Shown one piece after another: positions 18,007-25,744 of a stretch of 64,000 bases of DNA. The translations under genes were made by a program, and so were the position numbers. Where the stretch lies: positions 62,001 to 126,000 of the forward strand of contig JBAYKX010000005.1 of assembly GCA_041664345.1 (NCBI GenBank), written 5' to 3'. This DNA is from GWE2-40-63 sp041664345. Its GTDB lineage: Bacteria > Bacteroidota > Bacteroidia > Bacteroidales > SZUA-534. Every line of letters starts with the position of its first letter. Within the stretch, counting starts at the first letter, position 1. The notes beneath the pieces are model-generated. The model saw only the letters and a program-made list of their open reading frames with translations, was not told the DNA's origin and did not search any database.

Positions 18007-20484
18007 TTAGTTTATTTTTTGCTCAACATCCAATTTCATTGGGTTAGCTATGGTCTCTTTTAGCAAAGCTATTTCCAACACCTGGTCAATGGTTTCCACA
18101 TAATGAAATTTCAACCCTTTTACATATTCTGGTTTAATATCCTCTATATCTTTTTGGTTTTGGGCTGATAAAATTACCTCCTTGATATTGGCTCGTTTGG
18201 CTGCTAATATTTTCTCCCGGATACCACCCACTGGCAATACTTTTCCCCGGAGAGTAATTTCACCGGTCATGGCAATACCATTTTTAACTTTGCGTTGGGT
18301 AAACGCAGAAGCAATGGATGTTACCATTGTTATTCCCGCCGATGGGCCGTCTTTAGGAATGGCTCCTTCAGGTACATGCACGTGTACGTTCCAGTTTTCA
18401 AAAATTTCTGGTTTTAACTCAAGAATTGCAGCCCTCGATTTGATAATTTCAAGCGCTATTACCGTCGATTCTTTCATTACTTCGCCTAAATTTCCAGTAA
18501 TGGTAAGTTTTCCTTTTCCTTGGCTGAGACTGGTTTCAATATACAGAATATCACCTCCAACAGCAGTCCAGGCAAGTCCGGTAACTACTCCGGCAAACTC
18601 ATTGCCATCGTAAAGCTCCTTGGTATATTTGGTTTTCCCTAGCAGTAATTCCAAATGTTCCGGAAGCACAGTCTTTTCAAAGGTTTCGTTAAATGCAATG
18701 CGTTTGGCAATTCTCCTTGAAGCTTGTGCCAATCGTTTATCCAGTTCCCTAACGCCCGATTCGCGGGTATAGCCCTCGATAATCCGTTCCAACGTTTCTT
18801 TGGGAAAAGTAACCGCATCCAGTTCAACCCCATGGTTTTTCAATTGTTTGGGTACTAAATGACGGTTGGCAATTTCAATTTTTTCTTCCACAATGTATCC
18901 GCTCACATCAATCATTTCCATGCGATCGCGCAAAGGGGGACTGATTGTATTTATGACGTTGGCCGTTGCTATAAACATAACTTTCGAAAGGTCGTAATCC
19001 ACATCGAGGTAGTTATCGTGAAAGGCATTGTTTTGTTCCGGATCGAGCACTTCGAGCAGTGCCGAAGCTGGATCGCCGTGAAAGTCGTTGCCCACTTTAT
19101 CAATTTCGTCGAGTATGAAAACCGGATTTGAAGTTCCCGCTTTTTTCATATTTTGAATAATACGGCCGGGCATTGCCCCAATATAGGTTTTTCGGTGTCC
19201 CCGTATTTCGGCTTCGTCGTGCAAACCACCCAGGGACATGCGAATGTATTTTCTTCCCAATGCCTCAGCCACTGACTTTCCTAACGATGTTTTACCAACT
19301 CCGGGGGGGCCATATAAACAAAGGATGGGCGATTTTAAATCACCTTTCAGTTTCAATACCGCCAAATGTTCCAGAATGCGTTCCTTTACTTTTTCTAACC
19401 CAAAATGGTCCCTATCCAGTATTTCGGTAGCCAACGGCATATCAAAACGGTCGGTACTGTACTCGTTCCAAGGTAGGTCGAGCATGGTTTGCAGGTAATT
19501 CAACTGCACCCAATATTCACCTGTAGCCGGATTCAGCCGGTGAAGTTTGTCGGTTTCTTTCACAAATATTTTGGCCACCTCATCGGTCCATTTCTTGGTT
19601 TTGGCTTTTTCTTTTAAGTCCTCCACTTCTTTTTCAACCGGGTTGCCGCCCAACTCGTTTTGAATAGTCTTTATCTGCTGATTCAACAAAAACTCCCGTT
19701 GTTGTTTATCCAAATCCGATTTCACTTTCCGCTGGATATCGTCTTTGAGTTCAAGCATCTGGATTTCTTTCGATAGAAGCTCCAATAACTTGATGCTCCG
19801 TTGAAACAGATCGGTTTCCTGCAGCAGGTTTTGTTTAGCTCCAACTTTTAGTTCACTGTTGGAACAAATAAAATTGATTAAAAAGAATGGGTTGTCGATA
19901 TTTTTAATGGCAAAAATTGCTTCCGATGGAATGTTGGGCGAAAGCTTGATAATCTTCATTGAAAGGTCTTTGATGGATCCTACCAACGCCTCAAATTCCT
20001 CGCTTTGCTCTTCAAGAGGCATCTTTTCCTCAATGCTTGAAACATAAGCGGTAAAATAGGGTTCTTCCGACAAGTATTCTTTAACCATAAACCGTTTTTT
20101 TCCTTGAATGATGACGGTTGTGGAATTATCGGGCATTTCCAATATTTTCATGATGGTAGCAACCGTGCCTTGACGGAACAAATCTTCAGAGCGCGGCTCT
20201 TCAATATTCACATCCATTTGAGCAACGGTCCCAATTATTTTATCATTCTTGAATGCTTCGCGTATAAGCCTCAGTGATTTGTCGCGACCCACGGTTATAG
20301 GAATTACTACACCGGGGAATAACACCATATTCCGTAAAGGTAAAATGGGTATAAGCTCCGGAAACTTGAATTTATCGATGCTTTGCTGGTCTTCGTCGGA
20401 TATGATTGGAAAAAATTCTGTGTCGCCCCCTTCGTTGTCAGCTGCCAATAACTTGTCCAGATTAAATTCTTCCATAAATTCCAT
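18007..20484 (-). CDS. lon: ATP-dependent protease Lon
   Basis: 825 residues, standard for LonA. The N-terminal substrate-binding domain contains PILPLRNMVLFPGVVIPI. The AAA+ module has Walker A GPPGVGKTS near 392 and Walker B VFILDEIDKV. The C-terminal Ser-Lys protease has KDGPSAGITM with Ser715 and a downstream Lys in GGIREKILAAKRA. It is a cytoplasmic hexamer that degrades misfolded and regulatory proteins. An AAGGAG Shine-Dalgarno-like site 6 nt before ATG 20484 supports this start; another ATG is three codons in. Confidence 0.97.
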   Translation of the reverse strand: MEFMEEFNLDKLLAADNEGGDTEFFPIISDEDQQSIDKFKFPELIPILPLRNMVLFPGVVIPITVGRDKSLRLIREAFKNDKIIGTVAQMDVNIEEPRSEDLFRQGTVATIMKILEMPDNSTTVIIQGKKRFMVKEYLSEEPYFTAYVSSIEEKMPLEEQSEEFEALVGSIKDLSMKIIKLSPNIPSEAIFAIKNIDNPFFLINFICSNSELKVGAKQNLLQETDLFQRSIKLLELLSKEIQMLELKDDIQRKVKSDLDKQQREFLLNQQIKTIQNELGGNPVEKEVEDLKEKAKTKKWTDEVAKIFVKETDKLHRLNPATGEYWVQLNYLQTMLDLPWNEYSTDRFDMPLATEILDRDHFGLEKVKERILEHLAVLKLKGDLKSPILCLYGPPGVGKTSLGKSVAEALGRKYIRMSLGGLHDEAEIRGHRKTYIGAMPGRIIQNMKKAGTSNPVFILDEIDKVGNDFHGDPASALLEVLDPEQNNAFHDNYLDVDYDLSKVMFIATANVINTISPPLRDRMEMIDVSGYIVEEKIEIANRHLVPKQLKNHGVELDAVTFPKETLERIIEGYTRESGVRELDKRLAQASRRIAKRIAFNETFEKTVLPEHLELLLGKTKYTKELYDGNEFAGVVTGLAWTAVGGDILYIETSLSQGKGKLTITGNLGEVMKESTVIALEIIKSRAAILELKPEIFENWNVHVHVPEGAIPKDGPSAGITMVTSIASAFTQRKVKNGIAMTGEITLRGKVLPVGGIREKILAAKRANIKEVILSAQNQKDIEDIKPEYVKGLKFHYVETIDQVLEIALLKETIANPMKLDVEQKIN

Positions 20485-20614
20485 AAAACTCTCCTTGTTG
20501 CGACATGTTGTCAGTGAAATGAATTTTTTAATTGAATGCGTTGTAAAGTCAATAGTTATGCCAAAGGAAAACTAGAAATAAAACTATTCAGTGAAAAACC
20601 GGTATTGGCAATTT

Positions 20615-21811
20615 TTATTTCTGAAAACTAACGCGGTACTTTGCCGTACGTTTAAATACTTCATTTATAATTTGTTGTTCCTTTTCATCGAAAACCAAAC
20701 CACGGCGTTCCATTACCCGTTGGGCTATTTCATAAGCAGTATCTATTCGGCACTCGGTAAATTTATGTGAACCTCCCCAGGTAAAAGATGGAATGAAATT
20801 CCGGGGAAATCCATCACCGAAAATATTGGCTGCAACCCCAACTACAGTTCCGGTATTAAACATGGTATTGATGCCGCATTTGGAATGGTCACCCATAATT
20901 AATCCGCAAAACTGGAGTCCGGTTTTAACAAATTGGTCGGACTGATAGCTCCAGAGTTTCACTTCAGCATAATTGTTTTTAAGGTTTGAATTGTTGGTAT
21001 CGGCACCCAAATTGCACCATTCGCCAATTACAGAATTACCCAAAAAACCATCGTGGGCTTTGTTAGAGTTTCCAAAAATGACTACATTATTTAACTCACC
21101 CCCTACCTTGGAATTTGGACCGATGGTAGTTGGGCCGTAAATTTTAGCTGACATTTTAACGGTACTTTGAGCACACAATGCAAATGGTCCTCTAATAGCC
21201 GAATTTTCCATCACCTCCGCCCCTTTTCCTATATAAACCGGGCCATTTTTAGTATTGATGGTGGCAAATTCAACCACAGCTCCCCTTTCAATAAAAATTT
21301 CTTTATCGCCAATTATATTGTTGGTTTTACTAATTGCCTGCGATTTTCTCCCTTTGGTAATCAGTTTAAAATCGTGCTCAATTCCATCGCCATTCATTTG
21401 GAATATATCCCAGGGGTAACTAATTTTAATTAAATCAGATATGGTTTGAATTTCAGCACCTTTACTGTACGATGAAGGGTCAAAAGTAATAGGATCAATT
21501 TTATGGGTGCGCAAGGCGCAAACAATGTCGCCACTCTTAAGCACCTGATTCAATTCCAGATTCTCCATTTCAGAGAGTAGTTCAGCCGTTGGAATTAATG
21601 AACTATTAATAAACAGGTTGTCCTTTTCCTGCTCCATCGGAAACTTTTGTTGTAAATAATCTTTAGTATAATAGGAACAGGAAGCTTGCAAGTACTTTTC
21701 CCATTTTTCTTTTATGGTAAGTATGCCCAATCTAACTTCCGATACTGGTCGGGTGAAAGTGAGTGGCAATAATTGCTCCCAGGTTTTATCGTCGAATAAA
21801 ATGTAGTTCAT
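20615..21811 (-). CDS. GlmU-like sugar nucleotidyltransferase
   Basis: 398 residues. The N-terminus MNYILFDDKTWEQLLPLTFTRP is the signature of the Bacteroidota GlmU-like family, where the usual nucleotidyltransferase start is altered. The C-terminal half, from about 180, is a left-handed beta-helix built of hexapeptide repeats (IYGPTTIGPNSKVGGELNNV, ANIFGDGFPRNFIPS). It probably transfers nucleotide or acetyl groups to a sugar phosphate for cell-wall or polysaccharide synthesis. It is encoded 130 bp upstream of lon on the same strand. Confidence 0.85.
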   Translation of the reverse strand: MNYILFDDKTWEQLLPLTFTRPVSEVRLGILTIKEKWEKYLQASCSYYTKDYLQQKFPMEQEKDNLFINSSLIPTAELLSEMENLELNQVLKSGDIVCALRTHKIDPITFDPSSYSKGAEIQTISDLIKISYPWDIFQMNGDGIEHDFKLITKGRKSQAISKTNNIIGDKEIFIERGAVVEFATINTKNGPVYIGKGAEVMENSAIRGPFALCAQSTVKMSAKIYGPTTIGPNSKVGGELNNVVIFGNSNKAHDGFLGNSVIGEWCNLGADTNNSNLKNNYAEVKLWSYQSDQFVKTGLQFCGLIMGDHSKCGINTMFNTGTVVGVAANIFGDGFPRNFIPSFTWGGSHKFTECRIDTAYEIAQRVMERRGLVFDEKEQQIINEVFKRTAKYRVSFQK

Positions 21812-21969
21812 ATTCCCTTAGTTTAATTGCATTCCGAAGGGAACAAAATAGAAATATTAATTTAATTCGACTATTAATTTTATCATTTTTTTAGTTGACA
21901 GAACAATTATTTAAAAATTGAGTTATTTTTACCGCCTTAATAAGTGAATCAACTTGTTATTTGAAAAAT

Positions 21970-22045
21970 GCCTCTTTAGCTCAGTTGGTAGAGCAGCTCA
22001 TTCGTAATGAGCAGGTCGTGGGTTCGAGTCCCATGAGAGGCTCCA
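21970..22045 (+). tRNA. tRNA-Thr (anticodon CGT)
   Basis: Acceptor GCCTCTT pairs with GAGAGGC, D-arm is GCTC/GAGC, anticodon stem CTCAT/ATGAG encloses TCGTA with CGT, and T-arm is GTGGG TTCGAGT CCCAT. Discriminator T at 22042 is followed by an encoded CCA (22043-22045), unlike the tRNA-Gly in this window. Confidence 0.96.
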
Positions 22046-22105
22046 AACACTCCCCCTTTTTATTTCAATGTAAACCCTTCGGCAGGCTTAGTACATTACT
22101 TTGTT

Positions 22106-22546
22106 TCATAATAGTCCCTTTATTGTGGTGTTGCCTTCGAGTGCCTCAGACAACGGGGAAAACTCAGGCAACAGGGATATTTCGACAATTGAGGTACTCA
22201 GAGTTCCGGTGGTTGAAGCAGTAGAGTTCCCGGTGGTTGAGGCACTCGAAACCACCGTATTCAAATCTCTATAAGCCATTGACAATTCCGGCAATTTTTT
22301 GTGTTCACTATTTATTAATGCCTCTTTCTTTTTCCTGCTCCAGCCTTGCACTTGTTTTTCGCGGTAAAATGCTTCATCAATTCTTTGAAACTCTTCGAAG
22401 TAAATCAATTTTATCGGTAAGTGTTTTTTTGTATGATTAGCTCCTTCACCTTTTTGGTGTTGCTGTAAACGAATTTCTAAGTTGTTAGTACTCCCAGTAT
22501 AGTAACTGCCATCCGAACATTCTAATATATACATCCAACCTTTCAT
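22106..22546 (-). CDS. GIY-YIG nuclease-like protein with repeat-derived tail
   Basis: 146 residues. Residues 1-85 form a compact UvrC/YhbQ-type GIY-YIG domain: MKGWMYILECSDGSYYTGSTNN, then an Arg in LEIRLQQH and a Glu in FYREKQVQGW. From about residue 96 the frame reads through palindromic repeats (SSASTTGNSTASTTGTLST), so the tail is repeat DNA in translation. Small GIY-YIG proteins of this kind are abundant in Bacteroidota and often lie among repeats; their function is unknown. Confidence 0.8.
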   Translation of the reverse strand: MKGWMYILECSDGSYYTGSTNNLEIRLQQHQKGEGANHTKKHLPIKLIYFEEFQRIDEAFYREKQVQGWSRKKKEALINSEHKKLPELSMAYRDLNTVVSSASTTGNSTASTTGTLSTSIVEISLLPEFSPLSEALEGNTTIKGLL

Positions 22547-22627
22547 ACCAGTTCCTTTATTGTGGTGTTGCCTTCGAGTACCTCAGGCAACGGGGATATT
22601 CCGGTGGTTGATGCACTCGAAACCACC
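22117..22627. repeat. REP-like palindromic units, two clusters
   Basis: Four hairpins share a loop related to TCGAGTGCCTCA but have different stems. GTTGCC/GGCAAC-type units are at 22130-22154 and 22567-22591. GGTGGTT/AACCACC units are at 22231-22257 and 22603-22627. The leader CCTTTATTGTGGTGTTGCC is repeated directly at 22117 and 22555. The clusters form the 3' ends of the GIY-YIG and dinD-remnant frames. Confidence 0.7.
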
Positions 22628-22629
22628 AT

Positions 22630-22845
22630 TATCATTTTGTTGATATCAACGAAATGGTCTGAAACCACTTCACCACTGGTTTTGCAACTTTCTCTTGCTT
22701 TATCAATAGCATTTAAAAAAATACGCCAATCGGCATAGCGTAGTAATAGCTGCAATTCGCAGGCTTACCAATATTCAATACACTCTTGTTCGTAGGCATA
22801 TTTCTCGAACGATTTGTTTAGTTGGGTTATTATCGATTTCTCCAT
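22630..22845 (-). pseudogene. dinD-like remnant (internal stop, truncated)
   Basis: From the ATG at 22845 the frame reads MEKSIITQLNKSFEKYAYEQ and CIEYW, meets TAA, then continues in frame as ACELQLLLRYADWRIFLNAI, DKARESCKTSGEVVSDHF and VDINKM. This matches the start of DinD-type DNA-damage-inducible proteins: a reshaped ARELQLLLGY-like motif, Ala-rich helix and SDHF. The rest of the gene is missing and is replaced by the palindromic repeats. It is not functional. Confidence 0.75.
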
Positions 22846-22982
22846 TGGGCTTAATTATAAAAGTTTCAAGATTGAGATTAACCCAAATAGAGCGATTGTG
22901 GCAATTACCATCTATATTGGAGGTATTATTGGTGAATGTTTAAAGGAGTTAGTGGTATGGAAAACACGTACAGTATTATCAG

Positions 22983-23029
22983 GGAAATCGCTTTAGAATT
23001 GCAAAATTGAATTCTTAGAGCGATTTCCA
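22983..23029. terminator. Long inverted repeat beyond the GH31 gene
   Basis: GGAAATCGCTTTAGAAT and ATTCTTAGAGCGATTTCC pair almost perfectly with an 11-nt loop. A T run (GATTTTTT) follows on the plus strand. It sits 30 bp beyond the stop of the minus-strand glycosidase. It may be a terminator or a repeat relic. Confidence 0.5.
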
Positions 23030-23058
23030 TGATTTTTTAATTGAAATTCTGAACTTTT

Positions 23059-25482
23059 TCAATTTTTACTAATGGTCAATTTCTTTCCTGAATAGCTCAC
23101 CACCTTGTCGGATTTTTCAGTTAATGCAGCACCAGTTCCTTTGTTTTTGCCTACAAAAATGATATTAAATTTGCGGTCAATAAGCATTCCGGGAAATGAA
23201 CCTTTCCGTTCGCCAATTGTCAACGACTTTTGCTTATCGTTCCACGAAAATGCAATGGTTGTATAAATTCCTTTTTCGTAATTGTAATTGTCGTTTTCAT
23301 CTTCATATAAAGTAAATTTTCCATTTGCACCTTCGTAAATCCGTATCTCAAGATTGTCCCATTTTTTTTCTGTGGCAAACTGAACTATTGGACCCATAGG
23401 CAATATGGAACCGGCCTTCACATATAAAGGAATAATGTCTAAAGGAACTTCTTTTTTTACTGTTTGGCCACCTGTATATTTATCACCTGTCCAGAAGTCA
23501 TACCAATCGGTTCCTTTGGGCAGGTAAACATCTTTTGTTTTTACTAAACTATAATCTTCAACTTTTACGCTATCAGCCCCCTGAGCTTGATTTTTCCAAT
23601 ACATAGCTTGCGTAACAGGGTTTACCAACAAGGAACTGCCAAATAGAAACTCATCGTTGATATCAAGTGCATTCTTATCGGCAGCAAAGTCCATAACCAG
23701 GGCACGCATCATGCTCCCCTGGTTAGCTGTTACATCCCACGATGTAGAATAAATGTAGGGTAGCAGGGAATAGCGCAGGTTTATATATTTTTCGATGGCG
23801 TCGTAAGTCGGGTTTCCTTTTTTGCCAAACTGATAAAGTTCACGAGGTGCACCTTCGCCATGCGAACGCATCATAGGGCTGAAAGTTCCGAACTCAATCC
23901 AGCGTACATGGAGTTCGCGATAATCGGCATTTTGAAGTGGATTGTTAAAATTCCACAAAAAGAAACCACCCAAATCGGAATTCCAGTAAGGAATACCACA
24001 CAGCGAAAAGTTCAAACCGGCAGAAATCTGGTTACGTAATGCATCCCACGATGCAACCACATCGCCCGACCAAGTATTGGCCCCATAGCGTTGCTGACCG
24101 GCAAAAGCCGAACGGGTAAGAATGAACACCCGTTTTTCGGAAGTTAGCAAGCGTTGGTTTTGCGAAACGCCACCAACGGTCATCAGCGGAAAGGCATTGC
24201 GGACTTTTCGGAATGAACCAAGGTAGGTTTTGGAATCATAATCAGATGCTGTGGCATTAAAGTGATCGGGTTCCGAAGAATCCATCCACCAGCCATCCAT
24301 CCCCAGCGAAAAAATTCCTTTATTTAGGTAATTCCAATATATATTGCGGGCAGCTGGGTTGTACGGGTCATAAACCCTAACCCCAGCTGGGTAGTCAGGG
24401 TTGGGAGGCCATTTTTCGCTACCGGACTGTGGCCAAGTTTCAAAATTGAAAAGTGCGTTTATTTTATCAAGTTCTTTATATTGTTTTGTCATTGGGCCAA
24501 ACGAGTTCCATATAGAAATAATTATATGGGCATTCAAACCATGCACATCGTTTACCATCTTCTGAGGATCGTCAAAGCCCGGATTAAGGAATTCCATGGC
24601 ATTCCAGAGATAATTATTGCCCCAGTATTGCCAGTCTTGAATGATACCATCGAGCGGAACATTTAATTCACGGAACTTTTTAACCACCGTAACCAATTCG
24701 TCCTGGCTCTTGTAACGTTCGCGGCTTTGCCAGAAACCATACGTCCACAAAGGAAACATGGGCGCTTGCCCGGTAAGTTCCCGCATACAGGCTATTACTT
24801 TGTCGGAATTGCCTCCATACATAAAATAGTAATCAATACCATCCCCTACTTCCGATTTGAAATAAGTGCTATCGGCATTGTCTTCAAAAACAGTGGGTGA
24901 GTAATTGTCCCAAAACAAGCCGTAACCTTTCGATGATAAGAAATAGGGAATGTAATCGTCTGTATTTCCCTGAATCATGTTGAGTTTTACGTTCCGCTTC
25001 GACATTTTCCCTTGCTGTTGTTGGCCCAAACCGTATATGGCTTCATTCGTATCCAGAACAAAAGATTGAGAAACAGTATAAGTTTTCTCCCCGGCATCGT
25101 TAAATTCGACAAAATTAGTACCAAAATCTTTTTCAATAATTAACTGGTCTGTCTGATTTGAAAAGGATACTTTTCCACTTTTTAGATTCAGCAAAACCTG
25201 TAGTTTATCACTTTTCAACGAAAGCTCATTGTTTTGTTGATTTATTTTAAATTCGGTTTTCCCTGGTGTTTGAACAACTGAAAGGCTTTGTTTGGTAAAT
25301 GCCTTGCCTTCCGGGTGTTTCAGCACCCGAATCGTTGATGGGCTGTAAAACTGCAGTTCCACTTCAACAGAATTGATTACTGCTTTTATTCCTAATTCTG
25401 TTTTCTGGTAAGTTTGTGCTTTGCTTGTTAAGCCAATAACAAATACCAATACTACACCTAAACTAATACGATACCACTTCAT
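23059..25482 (-). CDS. Glycoside hydrolase family 31 (alpha-glucosidase/xylosidase)
   Basis: 807 residues with a signal peptide (MKWYRISLGVVLVFVIGLTS, then KAQT). An N-terminal beta-sandwich (about 25-220) precedes the GH31 barrel. The nucleophile Asp401 lies in GWWMDSSEPDHF, and the acid/base Asp in WSGDVVASWDAL. A C-terminal DUF5110-type sandwich follows. It should release alpha-linked glucose or xylose from oligosaccharides in the periplasm. Substrate cannot be settled; the WMDSSEPD form is common in Bacteroidota alpha-xylosidase-like members. No SusCD pair is adjacent, so this is not a full utilisation locus. Confidence 0.94.
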   Translation of the reverse strand: MKWYRISLGVVLVFVIGLTSKAQTYQKTELGIKAVINSVEVELQFYSPSTIRVLKHPEGKAFTKQSLSVVQTPGKTEFKINQQNNELSLKSDKLQVLLNLKSGKVSFSNQTDQLIIEKDFGTNFVEFNDAGEKTYTVSQSFVLDTNEAIYGLGQQQQGKMSKRNVKLNMIQGNTDDYIPYFLSSKGYGLFWDNYSPTVFEDNADSTYFKSEVGDGIDYYFMYGGNSDKVIACMRELTGQAPMFPLWTYGFWQSRERYKSQDELVTVVKKFRELNVPLDGIIQDWQYWGNNYLWNAMEFLNPGFDDPQKMVNDVHGLNAHIIISIWNSFGPMTKQYKELDKINALFNFETWPQSGSEKWPPNPDYPAGVRVYDPYNPAARNIYWNYLNKGIFSLGMDGWWMDSSEPDHFNATASDYDSKTYLGSFRKVRNAFPLMTVGGVSQNQRLLTSEKRVFILTRSAFAGQQRYGANTWSGDVVASWDALRNQISAGLNFSLCGIPYWNSDLGGFFLWNFNNPLQNADYRELHVRWIEFGTFSPMMRSHGEGAPRELYQFGKKGNPTYDAIEKYINLRYSLLPYIYSTSWDVTANQGSMMRALVMDFAADKNALDINDEFLFGSSLLVNPVTQAMYWKNQAQGADSVKVEDYSLVKTKDVYLPKGTDWYDFWTGDKYTGGQTVKKEVPLDIIPLYVKAGSILPMGPIVQFATEKKWDNLEIRIYEGANGKFTLYEDENDNYNYEKGIYTTIAFSWNDKQKSLTIGERKGSFPGMLIDRKFNIIFVGKNKGTGAALTEKSDKVVSYSGKKLTISKN

Positions 25483-25744
25483 TTCTTATATTTTAATTAG
25501 AATTGTTTATTTTAAAATCAGAAGGCTAAATTAATAGTTTTTATTATTGTAGCTTTCTCAGTAGTGAATTTTCGTTTTAATTTCATAACTACGAATTAAA
25601 GGTTTAAAAAACTTACCTTGTTTTCCTAAATTTGGGGGGAATTATACAATTATGGTTATCCTAAAAATTACGGATTCTCAATTCGATGTGTTAAAAATTA
25701 GTTTTTCGGGATATGGTAGTATTTCAATGATGTAATAGCTAAGT

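Noticed and set aside
22814..22996. 60-codon plus-strand frame ending near the long inverted repeat
   Set aside because: It starts inside the dinD relic on the other strand and has no family resemblance.
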